37,076 nt of DNA from DATECU01 sp035286745 (GCA_035286745.1 DATECU010000333.1:1-37076); one strand, 5' to 3'; shown: positions 8,828-17,464, counted from the stretch's first letter. The notes: generated from the sequence alone by a model not told the origin. Program-made: numbers and translations.

Positions 8828-9579
8828 GCGGTGGTGGCTTCCGAGCCCCGGGTTCGCACCACGCGGGCCGGGATCCCGACCGCCACCGCCCCGTCGGGCA
8901 AGTCAGCGGTCACCACCGCCCCCGCCCCCACCACCACGTCGCGGCCGATGGTCACCCCGTCCATCACCTTGGCCCCCGCCCCCAGCCACACGTTCTCGCC
9001 TAGCGTGATCCCCTTCGACACCCGCTCCTGCTCGATCACCGGCACCCCCGCCTGGTCGAAAGCGTGGCCGCCTCCCATCAGGTAGGTGTAGGCGGCGAAC
9101 AGACCCAGCCGTCCCACCTTGACCGAGGAGCCGGAGAAGATCTCGGAGTTGAAGCCGATGTTGACGTGGTCGCCCAGCTCGATGTCGCCGTCCTTGCAGG
9201 AGAGGATGGTGTTCCGGCCCAGGAAAACGCCGCGGCCGAGGCTGATGCCGCGATTGTTCGAGCCCTTGGCGTCGAGCACGACGTTGTCATCGAGGATCAC
9301 GTCGTCACCCAACCGGATCCTCCCCGGGTGGCGCAGGACCACCCCTTGCCCGAAGGTGACGTTGTGCCCGCTGGCACCGAGCAGCCAAGGGTAAGCGAGT
9401 TTGCGGAGCACAAGCCCCAGCGCCCCCGGGACCCAGGAGGTCAGGGTGATCACCAACTCGTAGAGAAGCAGCCGGCCCAGACTCCGGCTGCCAACGACAA
9501 GATCCTGGTACTTGCCGAGCGCCGACCGGCGCCGGTCTTGGAGGGCGTCTTGGATGGCGATCTGCTGGCGTGATTCCAT
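8824..9579 (-). CDS. Hexapeptide-repeat (left-handed beta-helix) acyltransferase
   Basis: A 251-residue acyltransferase of the WbbJ/LbetaH type that would O- or N-acetylate a sugar. Residues 70-240 are built from [LIV]-G-x4 hexapeptides, for example VTFGQGVVLRHPGRIRLGDD, ISLGRGVFLGRNTI, IELGDHVNIGFNSEI, ITLGENVWLGAGAKVMDG and VTIGRDVVVGAGAVV. It ends in VAVGIPARVVR, the usual family C-terminus. Residues 35-65 include a hydrophobic stretch (LLLYELVITLTSW) that could contact the membrane. It is the first gene of an operon continuing into a GT4 transferase and divergent from the lipoprotein gene. No strong Shine-Dalgarno is visible before the ATG at 9579. Confidence 0.88.
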   Translation of the reverse strand: MESRQQIAIQDALQDRRRSALGKYQDLVVGSRSLGRLLLYELVITLTSWVPGALGLVLRKLAYPWLLGASGHNVTFGQGVVLRHPGRIRLGDDVILDDNVVLDAKGSNNRGISLGRGVFLGRNTILSCKDGDIELGDHVNIGFNSEIFSGSSVKVGRLGLFAAYTYLMGGGHAFDQAGVPVIEQERVSKGITLGENVWLGAGAKVMDGVTIGRDVVVGAGAVVTADLPDGAVAVGIPARVVRTRGSEATTA

Positions 9580-9612
9580 GGACCAAAAGCGGGGTGCTCG
9601 CCAACTCCAGGT

Positions 9613-9640
9613 TTGACCCCTTCGCGGAAGCTACTGTAGC
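9613..9640 (+). promoter_or_regulatory. Possible promoter of the lipoprotein-flippase-GT-deacetylase operon
   Basis: TTGACC (9613-9618) is followed after 16 nt by TGTAGC (9635-9640), a poor -10 box. If real, transcription would start near 9647. That would make the second in-frame ATG (9659) the true start of the lipoprotein, because the first ATG is at 9641. The evidence is weak. Confidence 0.3.
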
Positions 9641-10579
9641 ATGAGAGCTTTACGCGACATGCGGCTTCCCTCCTCGACTGCTTTCACTCGCCGAACCCTG
9701 ACCCTGCTGACCGCGGGAGCCCTTTGCGGGTGCGGCGGCGAGAGCCCAAACGCCCCCGACAACCTGCCGGCGCAGCCGGTCCTGGTGAGCCCGGTGGGGG
9801 GCGCCCAGGTCTCGACCGATACGCCCACCTTCACGGTCCAAAACGCCAGGGGCTTCGACCAGGGTCAGGCCAGCTACACCTTCGAGGTCACCACCCCCAG
9901 TGGTGCTCGGAGCATCCTCTCGACAACAGTGCCGGCCGGCCGGGGGACCACCACGCTGGCCGTGGCCGCTCCGCTGCCCCGCGGCGTGCTTCTGACCTGG
10001 AAGGTGACGGCCAAGAGCGCCGCCGGCGAGGTGGCGGGGGGACCGGCCAGCTTCCGCCTGCCCTCGGTGGCCTGCCAGGCATCCTCCGGCCCCTACGCCA
10101 AGACCGTGATCGACTCCCGGCTACCGTTATGCGAGCGGATGCCCAACATCTACAACGATCCGTCGACCGTGCTCGGCCCGCCTGACGTCGCCGGCTTTCC
10201 GCCCAACGATTGGACGGGCTTCGTGAGTCTGGGCGAGGGGGGGCACGTCACCGTGGACATGGAGACCTGTGCCGACGACGTTGCCGGCATGGATGTTCGT
10301 GTGTACCAGGCGGTGGGCAGCGAGCCGGTCACCCTCTATGCCGGGGGAACGCCGGCCGGCCCCTGGGTCCTGCTGGAGTCCAGGAAGATCTGCGGTACCC
10401 GGTTGCCCGGAGCCGGGGCCGCCATGCGCTACTGCGATTTCGATCTGGCCAGCGGCGAGGTCCAGGAGGCTCGCTACTTCAAGGTCGAAGACGGGGAGCT
10501 CTACCCCTGTGCCACGGCGGGCTCGGCCAGCGAGGGCGCGGACATCGACGCGGTCGAGATCCTGCACCGGAAGCCTTGA
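9641..10579 (+). CDS. Predicted lipoprotein with fibronectin-like domain and Cys-rich C-terminal domain
   Basis: 312 residues. The N-terminus has a basic region, a hydrophobic stretch (LTLLTAGAL) and a lipobox-like LCGC, so the mature protein is probably an outer-membrane or periplasmic lipoprotein. Residues 40-145 look like an Ig/fibronectin-III-type sandwich (PVLVSPVGG..., YTFEVTT, LTWKVTA). Residues 148-310 contain VLGPPDVAG, FVSLGEGGHVTVDME and GADIDAVEIL. This resembles a discoidin-like surface domain of cell-surface proteins and has six Cys that could form three disulfides. A shorter start at 9659 gives a better signal peptide. It overlaps the next gene through a TTGA junction. The function is unknown; context suggests a role in surface-glycan export or display. 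Confidence 0.82.
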   Translation: MRALRDMRLPSSTAFTRRTLTLLTAGALCGCGGESPNAPDNLPAQPVLVSPVGGAQVSTDTPTFTVQNARGFDQGQASYTFEVTTPSGARSILSTTVPAGRGTTTLAVAAPLPRGVLLTWKVTAKSAAGEVAGGPASFRLPSVACQASSGPYAKTVIDSRLPLCERMPNIYNDPSTVLGPPDVAGFPPNDWTGFVSLGEGGHVTVDMETCADDVAGMDVRVYQAVGSEPVTLYAGGTPAGPWVLLESRKICGTRLPGAGAAMRYCDFDLASGEVQEARYFKVEDGELYPCATAGSASEGADIDAVEILHRKP

Positions 10580-11526
10580 AGAAGACCGGGCTTCTGGCCC
10601 TCAAGATCGGGGTGAGCTTGGCGCTCCTCGCCTACCTCCTGTCCACCTCCAATCTCTCGGACCTCCGAGACCGAGTCCGCCACAGCGACACCGTCCTCAT
10701 GGGCCTGGCCGTGGTGCTCTACAGCCTCATCCTGATCCTCTCCACCTGGCGCTGGCGGCTGCTGCTCAAGGCTCAGGGCTACGAGGCCCCCATGGGCCAG
10801 CTCTCGGCGTCCTATCTGGTGGCCACCTTCTTCAACAACTTCCTGCCCAGCAACATCGGGGGCGACGTGATCCGGGTCAAGGACACATCCCCCCTGACCG
10901 GCTGCACCACCACCTCCCTGGCGGTGGTGGCCATCGACCGCATCATCGGGCTGGGCGCGCTCTACTTGCTGGCCGCCGTCGCTTTCGTGCTGGGTGGTTC
11001 CGCTCTTCACTTGCTGGGCGCGGCTCCGGCCCTGTTCCTGCTCACCCTGGTCTTCGCGATGCTGGCCTACGTCTTCTTCAAGCCAGGGACGGCGCGGCGG
11101 TTGATGGCGGCCTCCGGCCTGGGCAAGCACGCCTGGGCCCAAGAGCGCTTCGAGATCGTGCAGGGCGCCGTCCACATCTACCGGGCGCGCATGGCGGCCG
11201 TCTGGGGAGCCTTCGGCGCCAGCCTGGCCTTGCAGGCGCTGGTGGTCTGCTACTACTTCGAGGTGGCCCGGGCGCTCCGCATCCCCATCCCCCTCTCCGC
11301 CTGCTTTCTGGTGATTCCGCTTTGCAGCCTCTTGCAGACGGTGCCCATCTCTTTCAACGGCTGGGGCATCCGGGAGAGCGTGTTCATCGTCTACTTCGGT
11401 CAGTTGGGGCTGCCCCGAGAAAGCGCGCTCGCCTTCAGCCTGGTGGGCGCCAGCCTGATCGTGGTCTTGTCTCTGTCGGGGGCGGTGGTCTGGACCACTC
11501 GAGGCGTGGGTCCCCAGGCAGCCTGA
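10576..11526 (+). CDS. Multi-pass membrane protein of the lysylphosphatidylglycerol synthase transmembrane (UPF0104, flippase-like) family
   Basis: 316 residues from a TTG start that overlaps the previous stop (TTGA), a coupled junction; an in-frame GTG lies at 10612. About eight hydrophobic segments span the chain. Two segments typical of the family are visible: FFNNFLPSNIGGDVIRV, and NGWGIRESVFIVYF near the C-terminus. In MprF this domain moves lipid; stand-alone copies next to glycosyltransferases, as here, are commonly proposed to move lipid-linked glycans or polyprenyl carriers. No soluble aminoacyl-transfer domain is attached, so lysyl transfer is not expected. The transported substrate is unknown. 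It sits 1 nt before the next glycosyltransferase gene. Confidence 0.85.
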   Translation: MKKTGLLALKIGVSLALLAYLLSTSNLSDLRDRVRHSDTVLMGLAVVLYSLILILSTWRWRLLLKAQGYEAPMGQLSASYLVATFFNNFLPSNIGGDVIRVKDTSPLTGCTTTSLAVVAIDRIIGLGALYLLAAVAFVLGGSALHLLGAAPALFLLTLVFAMLAYVFFKPGTARRLMAASGLGKHAWAQERFEIVQGAVHIYRARMAAVWGAFGASLALQALVVCYYFEVARALRIPIPLSACFLVIPLCSLLQTVPISFNGWGIRESVFIVYFGQLGLPRESALAFSLVGASLIVVLSLSGAVVWTTRGVGPQAA

Positions 11527-11527
11527 G

Positions 11528-12661
11528 ATGCCGGTTGCAGTCCTTCATGTCTGCGACAAGTTCGGGGTCGCGGGCTCCAGCATCCACGGCGTGTCTCGCC
11601 TGTTCTCCTGGTGGTTCCCCCGCTACGACGGCGCCCGCTTCCGGGTGAGCCTGTGCGGCCTCAAGCGACCGGAACCGGCATCGGAGCTGCTCCGGCAGCA
11701 GGGGATCCCGGTCCACCATCTCGGCCGCAGCCGCTTCGACCCCCGAATCCTGAGCGATCTGGTGACCTTGGCCCGGGAGCGCGAGGTCAAGGTCCTCCAC
11801 GTCCACGGCTACGCGGCCGCCGACTTCGGTCGTTTGGCGGCGCGCCGAGTCGGCGCGGCGCTTGTTCTGCACGAGCACTTCGCCGACCCCAAGATGCCCT
11901 CCTACCAGGGACTGGCCGACCGCCTGCTGGCGCCGCTCACCGACCGCGCCATCGCCGTCAGCGCGTCCACCCGCGACTTCCTGGTGCGCGAGCGACACCT
12001 TCCGGCCCAGAAGGTGCACCTGATCTGGAACGGCGCCCCGCTGGACGAGTTCGCCCCGGTGGCACAGGACCAGACGAGGGCCCTGCGAACCGAGCTGGGA
12101 ATCCCGACGACCGCGCTGCTGGTGGGTGTGGTAGGCCGGCTGAACGAGCAGAAGGGTCACCGCTATCTGGTGCAAGCGGCTCCCCAGGTGCTGGCCCAGG
12201 TCCCGCTGGCCCGGTTCCTGATCGCGGGCGACGGCGACCTGATGGGCGAGCTTCGCGGGATGGCAGCGGCGCTCGGCATCGGCGACCGGATGGTGTTTGC
12301 CGGACACCGCAGCGACATCCCTACTGTGTTAGGTGCACTGGACGTCTTCTGCATCTCGTCGACCTACGAGGGCACCCCGCTCGCCCTGTTCGAGGCCATG
12401 GCTGCGCGCAAGGCCATCGTCTCGACCGCCGTCGATGGCTGCCGGGAGGTGCTGGAGGATCGAGTTACCAGCCTGCTGGTCGCTCCCCGGGATCCCGCGG
12501 CGCTGGCCCTGGCGCTGATCGAGATCCTCTCGAAGGCCGACCTCCGTGAGTCCCTCGCCGGCGCAGCCCAGGCCGCGTCCACCCGCTACGACATCCGCAC
12601 CTGTGTCACCCGAATGGAGTCGCTCTACGACGAGGTGCTGGCGGAAAAGGGCCTGGCCTGA
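11528..12661 (+). CDS. GT4-type glycosyltransferase
   Basis: A 377-residue GT-B glycosyltransferase. The N-terminal acceptor domain starts with VLHVCDKFGVAGSSIHGVSRL. The central segment VGVVGRLNEQKGHRYLVQA is the classic GT4 donor-domain entry. IAGDGDLMGEL and the E-x7-E motif in TYEGTPLALFEAMAARKAIV complete the nucleotide-sugar site. There are no membrane segments. It begins 1 nt after the flippase-like gene, and its stop shares one base with the ATG of the deacetylase (TGATG). It probably adds one sugar to the glycan handled by this operon; donor and acceptor are not identifiable. Confidence 0.92.
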   Translation: MPVAVLHVCDKFGVAGSSIHGVSRLFSWWFPRYDGARFRVSLCGLKRPEPASELLRQQGIPVHHLGRSRFDPRILSDLVTLAREREVKVLHVHGYAAADFGRLAARRVGAALVLHEHFADPKMPSYQGLADRLLAPLTDRAIAVSASTRDFLVRERHLPAQKVHLIWNGAPLDEFAPVAQDQTRALRTELGIPTTALLVGVVGRLNEQKGHRYLVQAAPQVLAQVPLARFLIAGDGDLMGELRGMAAALGIGDRMVFAGHRSDIPTVLGALDVFCISSTYEGTPLALFEAMAARKAIVSTAVDGCREVLEDRVTSLLVAPRDPAALALALIEILSKADLRESLAGAAQAASTRYDIRTCVTRMESLYDEVLAEKGLA

Positions 12662-13830
12662 TGGCCCTCAAGGAGCAGGTTCGAGAGGTTCTTGAGGTCC
12701 CGCGGGATCTGCTTCTCGGCCGCTACCCTCGCTTCGTCACCGGCGGGCCGCTGCCCCGTGGCCAGGTGCCGGTCTTCGTGTTCCACAGCCTGGAGCCCGA
12801 GGACTTCGGCCGCAAGCTGGCCCACCTTGCCGACAACGGCTACCTCACGCTTGCAGCCGACGAGTACCTCGCTATCCTCGCCGGCTCTCGGCCGGCACCT
12901 GAGAAGGCCGTGGTCCTCACCTTCGACGACGCCCGGGGCAGCCTGTGGAGCGTGGGCTATCCCTTGCTGCGCCGCCACGGCATGAAAGGCGTGGTCTTCA
13001 TGGTGCCCGGCCGGACCGCCGTTCGATCCGGTCCGCGGCTTCCCACCTGGGATGACGTCCTGGCCGGGAAGGCCTCCCCGGCCGAGATCCGGGACCGCGA
13101 GGTGAAAGCCCCGTTCCTGTTCTGGGAGGAGATCGAGGAGTTGGCCAGGACCGGCCTCTTCGATTTCGAGAGCCACACGCTGCGCCATGCTCGGATCCCC
13201 ACCGGTCCCCGGGTGGTTGGCTTCCTCACCCCTGATCTCCAGCACGGGTACCGGGCGATGGATGTCCCCCTCTTTGCGTCGGCAGACGGGGATCTCTTGG
13301 CCCATCAGGCGCCGCTGGGGGCTCCGCTCCTGGCCTCCGCCCCCCGGACCTCCGAGGCGCTGCGCTTCATCGAGGACCCGGCGACGCGTTTGGCATGCCG
13401 CGAGAAGATGGAAGCCCTGGGGGGCGAGGCCATTTTTCAGCGGGCCGACTGGAGGCGGATCCTGAGGCGCACGGTCGGGACCATCCGCGGCCGGGAGGAG
13501 ACTCGGGAGGAGCAGTCCCGCGCCATCGAACGTGAGCTGCGGGAAGCCAGGGTGGAGATCGAAACCCGCACCGGCCGCCCGGTCCGTCACCTCTGCTACC
13601 CCTGGCACGTGTCAGGCCCCACCGCTCGCCGTCTCGCGGCAGATATAGGTTATGTTACTGCGTTCTGCGGAAAGGTCCCGAGAACGCCGATCACGCTGCC
13701 CGGCGGGGATCCCCGGGCCATCGCCCGGATCGGCGAGGACTACCTGGAACTGCTCCCGGGGCGGGGTCGGACCACCCTGAGCGCCGTCCTGCGCCACAAG
13801 TGGCTCCGCCGCTTCGGAGGCCGCGCGTAG
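12661..13830 (+). CDS. Polysaccharide deacetylase (NodB-type) with a large insertion
   Basis: A 389-residue carbohydrate esterase-4 family protein that would remove N- or O-acetyl groups from a glycan. Motif 1 is TFDDA (T87-A91, with the base and metal-binding Asp pair). Motif 2 is HTLRH (H172-H176, matching H[S/T]xxH). A later CYPWHVSG segment takes the place of the usual RxPxG-like motif. Between motif 2 and that segment lie about 110 residues not explained by the core fold. No signal peptide is evident, so it probably acts in the cytoplasm on a lipid-linked or nucleotide-linked sugar. Its ATG overlaps the preceding GT4 stop by one base, implying tight coupling. Confidence 0.88.
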   Translation: MALKEQVREVLEVPRDLLLGRYPRFVTGGPLPRGQVPVFVFHSLEPEDFGRKLAHLADNGYLTLAADEYLAILAGSRPAPEKAVVLTFDDARGSLWSVGYPLLRRHGMKGVVFMVPGRTAVRSGPRLPTWDDVLAGKASPAEIRDREVKAPFLFWEEIEELARTGLFDFESHTLRHARIPTGPRVVGFLTPDLQHGYRAMDVPLFASADGDLLAHQAPLGAPLLASAPRTSEALRFIEDPATRLACREKMEALGGEAIFQRADWRRILRRTVGTIRGREETREEQSRAIERELREARVEIETRTGRPVRHLCYPWHVSGPTARRLAADIGYVTAFCGKVPRTPITLPGGDPRAIARIGEDYLELLPGRGRTTLSAVLRHKWLRRFGGRA

Positions 13831-13866
13831 TACCATGGCACACGCTGCCGGCGGCAGGGCAGACCG

Positions 13867-14469
13867 ATGACCGATCCCAACGACGCGCTCAGTCACCTGC
13901 TGCTTCCCGCGCTACCCCTTCGCGACGGCTGCCTCTTCCCCGAAGCCTCGCTGACCTTGCTGATCACGGACCCCAACGCCGTCCGGGCGGTCGAGATGGC
14001 CGAGCGATCGCACCTGCCCCTGCTGGCCCTGGCCCAGAGAGAGACGGACGGCCCCCCGCCCGGTCTCCATGCCACGGGGACTCTGGCCGCGATGCTGAGC
14101 AACGAGGCCCGGCCCGGCGGTCGCTTGGTGGGGCTGGATGGTCTGCGACGCGCCCGCGCCCTCTCATTCGTCCTGGGCCCACCGGTGATCGCCGAGGCGG
14201 AGCTGCTGGCCGACGGCGATCCCGGCGACGACTGGGGAGGCGCCGTCGAGGCCCTCGCCCGCTACCTTCACGCCCACCCCGAGCTGCGCGCCTTCCTGGA
14301 TCAGCAGCGGCGGTCCAAAGAGCCGATGTCCTGGGTCAACCTGGCCTGCCAACACCTCCCCATCGCGGCCACGGCCCGCCAAAGGCTGCTGGAGGCCGAC
14401 GCCCGGGAGCGCTGCCTGAAGATCAGCCGCGGCCTGGACGCGCTGCTGCGCAAGGAGCAGATCGCGTGA
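13867..14469 (+). CDS. LON substrate-binding-domain protein without protease parts
   Basis: 200 residues matching only the N-terminal substrate-recognition (LON/PUA-like) domain of Lon protease. The start LPALPLRDGCLFPEASLTLLI parallels the LPLRDxVxFPxxxxPL entry of that domain, followed by a beta-rich core and a helical C-terminus. The ATPase and Ser-Lys protease domains are absent, and the next bases are an intergenic repeat, so this is a stand-alone protein and not a visibly truncated Lon. Such proteins are widespread but poorly understood. It lies 36 nt after the deacetylase gene on the same strand and may be the last gene of that operon. Function unknown. Confidence 0.8.
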   Translation: MTDPNDALSHLLLPALPLRDGCLFPEASLTLLITDPNAVRAVEMAERSHLPLLALAQRETDGPPPGLHATGTLAAMLSNEARPGGRLVGLDGLRRARALSFVLGPPVIAEAELLADGDPGDDWGGAVEALARYLHAHPELRAFLDQQRRSKEPMSWVNLACQHLPIAATARQRLLEADARERCLKISRGLDALLRKEQIA

Positions 14470-14474
14470 CGGAA

Positions 14475-14556
14475 GCACTCAGCGATCAGCGCTCAGCTAT
14501 CAGCTACTACTAGCCCCTTCCGTTGCTGAGCGTTGAGTGCTGAGCGCTGAATGCTG
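14475..14556. repeat. Heptamer-array inverted repeat, locus A
   Basis: It fills the gap between two convergent stop codons (14469 and 14562). The left arm (14478-14505) is a run of TCAGCNN heptamers; the right arm (14524-14555) is a run of the inverted heptamer (GCTGANN, with one GTTGA variant). The arms can pair through the 5-nt cores with 2-nt internal loops. The central loop is C-rich. It may act as a bidirectional terminator or mRNA-end structure. Confidence 0.75.
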
Positions 14557-14561
14557 CCCAC

Positions 14562-16490
14562 CTACCGACGCCTGCTCACCTCGAGGGCGATCGAGACGAA
14601 CGCGCCGAGGTGGCGTTGGCTCCGACCGTCGGGGCTCGGGGCGTCGCCTCCTCGCTCCGATCTCAGCTTCAGCACGTAGACGAAGCTGTCCTTGTAGACC
14701 AGCGGGGCGCCGGGGTCCAGGACCAGGGACTTAGTGGCGCCGGCAGCCACCCCAACCCGCCCGCTCGATCTCGCCAGGCGAAGGCCGACCTCGTCCCCCG
14801 CCGGACCGCCGGTGACCGTAGCCGTCAGGCGCCGCACCGGTTCCAGCGCGCGAACCATGACCTCCGCCTGCTGGCCGCCGCGCAGCCAGAAACCGGTCGA
14901 ATCACCGAGCGTCTCCTTGAGGTAGGTCCCCTGGTCCGGAAAGTAGAGGTAGTAGGCTTTGGGGTCCGCGGGCCAGTGCTTGTGGGAATCGCCCTCGGTA
15001 TCGCCAACCGGCTGTTTCTTGCGGGCCGGCTCCGCGAAGACGGCCAGGTCGTTGAGCATGGTCAGCTCGGCTGGGAACTGACGGAAGAGACCGCCCATGG
15101 CGTGTCGGCCCGGATGGAGCGCGTGCTCCACCGGAGAGCCGACCAGGGCACCGGTGAAGAGCACCGCCCCCAAGAGGCCACCCCCAGCCAGCAGCCACTC
15201 CCGGCCCTTGGGGACCAGCAGGACGATCAGGGGCAGCAGATTGAGCGCGTAACGATTGCCGAGGGTGCCGCTGCCCCCGTACCAGTTGTCGGGGATCATG
15301 CGCAGGTAGAAGATCTCGGACACGATCAGGCTCAGCAAGGCCAGCCACCCCGCGCGCTGCCGCGGCCCCAGCAACAGGAAGAGGACGACGCCGAGGACCA
15401 GCGGCAGGAAGTACGGGATGAGGCCCCCGAAGCGTCCAATCCAGAAGTAGGCCAGGTTCCACAGGAAGGACTGCCGGAACTCCGACGCCGCGCGCGCCGG
15501 CTCTGCCCCCTGCTCGGCCGCGCCTCCGGGCTCCCCAGCCACTCTGGGTCCCAGCGTTTCCGTGCTCATCCAGATGCCGCTGTTGCCGAAGGTCACCTCG
15601 CGCGGGGGCACGCTCTCGGAGTCGAACTCGAACGGGAACCACTTGTAGAAGGTCTTGCGCTCGCGGCCGCCCTGGTAGTTGGCCTCGCCGGTGACGGCGG
15701 CGTTCACACCGAAGAGCGCGATCACGGTCAAGGCCAGGGCGGCACCCCGGCGGAGGCACTCCCGAACTCGCGATCGCCAGGGCTCCCGGGCGATGAGCTT
15801 GCCGTCTTCGAGGCCGAAGCGGCCGAGGAGCGGCGCCACGCCCAACGGGATGGCCAGCCAGAGGTTGTAGGGTTTCGAGTAGACGGCCACCCCCAACAGC
15901 AAGGCCGAGAGCAGCGGCCAACCCCGGCGCCAGGCCACCAGCCCGGCGACGATGAGGCCGAAGTTGAAGATCTCGGGCGCCGGCCAGAACAGGTAGGCGG
16001 GAGCCACCGTGCCGCCAAACACCGCCACTGTGGCCGCCAGCGCCCGGAGCGGGGAGGCCTGGCGTCTCAGCTCGCCATACCCCAACCAGAGCCCGAGGCC
16101 GAAGAAGAGCACGTTGGTGAGCAGCAGGCCGCGGGTCCCGAAGAACCGCACGAAAGGCGCCGCCACCACCGGATAGGCGAGCGATTTGGCGAAGTACAGC
16201 CTCGGCTTGTCCTCCGGAACCCGCTTGACGAAGGGGAAGCCGCCATCGAGAGTCAGGCCTCCACTGGCCCGCTTCAGGAACAGGCCCTGGGGGCCGGAAG
16301 GAAACTCGCGGCGCACCCGGTAGATGTCTTGTGCCCGGTACTCGAGGTCGCCGTCTTCGGCCAGGCTCCAGGCCATCGAGTGGTAGGTCGCCCCGTCACC
16401 CCAGAACTGCGGCAGCCGGGTCCGCCAGACCGCGCCCGCCAAGGCTACCGTGATCAGCAGCAGCAGCAGTCGCGCGGCGCGGTCGCTCAT
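14562..16490 (-). CDS. Multi-pass membrane protein, probable GT-C type glycosyltransferase
   Basis: 642 residues from the ATG at 16490, chosen because it forms an ATGA overlap with the upstream epimerase gene; an ATG at 16496 is also possible. The N-terminal helix is followed by an extracytoplasmic loop with FWGDGATYHSMAWSLAEDGDL, like the acidic first loop of GT-C transferases that use polyprenyl-phosphate sugars. About ten hydrophobic helices follow (for example LLLTNVLFFGLGLWLGYGEL and LIPYFLPLVLGVVLFLLLG). The last 150 residues form a soluble, beta-rich, probably periplasmic domain. No confident family name can be given; coupling to an epimerase suggests glycan assembly. It ends against repeat locus A. 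Confidence 0.8.
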   Translation of the reverse strand: MSDRAARLLLLLITVALAGAVWRTRLPQFWGDGATYHSMAWSLAEDGDLEYRAQDIYRVRREFPSGPQGLFLKRASGGLTLDGGFPFVKRVPEDKPRLYFAKSLAYPVVAAPFVRFFGTRGLLLTNVLFFGLGLWLGYGELRRQASPLRALAATVAVFGGTVAPAYLFWPAPEIFNFGLIVAGLVAWRRGWPLLSALLLGVAVYSKPYNLWLAIPLGVAPLLGRFGLEDGKLIAREPWRSRVRECLRRGAALALTVIALFGVNAAVTGEANYQGGRERKTFYKWFPFEFDSESVPPREVTFGNSGIWMSTETLGPRVAGEPGGAAEQGAEPARAASEFRQSFLWNLAYFWIGRFGGLIPYFLPLVLGVVLFLLLGPRQRAGWLALLSLIVSEIFYLRMIPDNWYGGSGTLGNRYALNLLPLIVLLVPKGREWLLAGGGLLGAVLFTGALVGSPVEHALHPGRHAMGGLFRQFPAELTMLNDLAVFAEPARKKQPVGDTEGDSHKHWPADPKAYYLYFPDQGTYLKETLGDSTGFWLRGGQQAEVMVRALEPVRRLTATVTGGPAGDEVGLRLARSSGRVGVAAGATKSLVLDPGAPLVYKDSFVYVLKLRSERGGDAPSPDGRSQRHLGAFVSIALEVSRRR

Positions 16491-17464
16491 AGCCATCCGG
16501 CCTCGCGATAGGCGGCAACGGTGCGGGCCAGGCCCTCGTCCAAGTCGACTCGCGGTGTGTAGCCGATCAAACGTCGCGCCTTCTCGATGGAGAAAGCCCG
16601 GCTCTTGACCCAGAACTCCACGCGCCGCCGGTGCAGCGGCGGCTCGATGCCGAAGGGCACGCACACCGCCTCGCAGGCCGCCCCCGCCAGTTGCAGCGGC
16701 CAGGCGGGGATGCGGAAGGGCCACACCCGACCGCCGGTGTGACGCGCCACCGCGTCGGCCAGCTCCCGCTGCGACACGTAGCGAGGCCCGGCCACGATGA
16801 AGGCCTCGCCCACCGCCTGCGGCCGATCCAGCGCCAGCAGGAAGCCGTGGACCAGGTCGTCGATGAACACGGGATGGTAGAAGGCCCGTCCCGAGCCCAC
16901 GATCGCATAGCGCTTGCGGGCAATGGCGCGGAACAGCTTGAGGAGCCGGGTCTCCCCCGGACCATAGATGGCGCCGGGGCGCACCACTGCGACCGGCAGG
17001 CCGCGCTGTCGATGGAAGGCGAGAGCCAGCGTCTCCGCCTCGGCCTTGGTTTGCTGGTAGATGTCGCCCGGTGCCAGCGGGCTGGTCTCGTCGGCGGGCG
17101 GGTTCTTGACGTCGCCGTGCACGCCCACGGTGGAGGTGTGCACGAAGCGTCCGACCCCCGCGCGCGATGCGGCTTCCAGCAGCCGCTCGGTGCCGCCCAC
17201 GTTCACCTCGCGGTAGTAGGAATCGGGGTGGCCGGCGGTGCGGTAGACGGCGGCGACGTGGAGAACCCCTTGAGCCCCCCGCACCAGATCGTCGAGCCCG
17301 CGACCGCTGACCAGGTCGCCTTCCACCCAGCGCACGGCACCCGACACCGCCGGTCGAGAGGCGCCGGGCCGGGCCAGAGCGCTGACCGCATCCCCGCGCG
17401 CCACTAAGGCTCGGATCAGCCGCGAACCGGTGTAGCCGGTGGCCCCGGTCATCGCGATCAGCAT
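16487..17464 (-). CDS. NAD-dependent epimerase/dehydratase family protein (extended SDR)
   Basis: 325 residues of the extended short-chain dehydrogenase fold. The dinucleotide-binding motif GATGYTG (GxxGxxG) starts at residue 7, and the catalytic pair YQQTK (YxxxK) is near residue 140 with a preceding STVGVHG segment. RPGAIYGPGE is the usual extended-SDR loop. These enzymes act on nucleotide sugars or on related aldehydes and sterols. Genomic context (a coupled GT-C-like membrane gene and several glycosyltransferases) favours sugar chemistry, but the exact reaction cannot be assigned. The start at 17464 is an ATG with no strong Shine-Dalgarno. It is divergent from the Cache-domain gene. Confidence 0.88.
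   Translation of the reverse strand: MLIAMTGATGYTGSRLIRALVARGDAVSALARPGASRPAVSGAVRWVEGDLVSGRGLDDLVRGAQGVLHVAAVYRTAGHPDSYYREVNVGGTERLLEAASRAGVGRFVHTSTVGVHGDVKNPPADETSPLAPGDIYQQTKAEAETLALAFHRQRGLPVAVVRPGAIYGPGETRLLKLFRAIARKRYAIVGSGRAFYHPVFIDDLVHGFLLALDRPQAVGEAFIVAGPRYVSQRELADAVARHTGGRVWPFRIPAWPLQLAGAACEAVCVPFGIEPPLHRRRVEFWVKSRAFSIEKARRLIGYTPRVDLDEGLARTVAAYREAGWL

Noticed and set aside
13867..14469. LON-domain gene considered as a broken lon protease
   Set aside because: The frame is intact, ends in a proper stop, and no ATPase or protease remnants follow; stand-alone LON-domain proteins are a known type.
14470..14561. Locus A considered as an attachment site or insertion-sequence end
   Set aside because: No integrase or transposase, no target duplication, and the same design recurs at four other intergenic sites.
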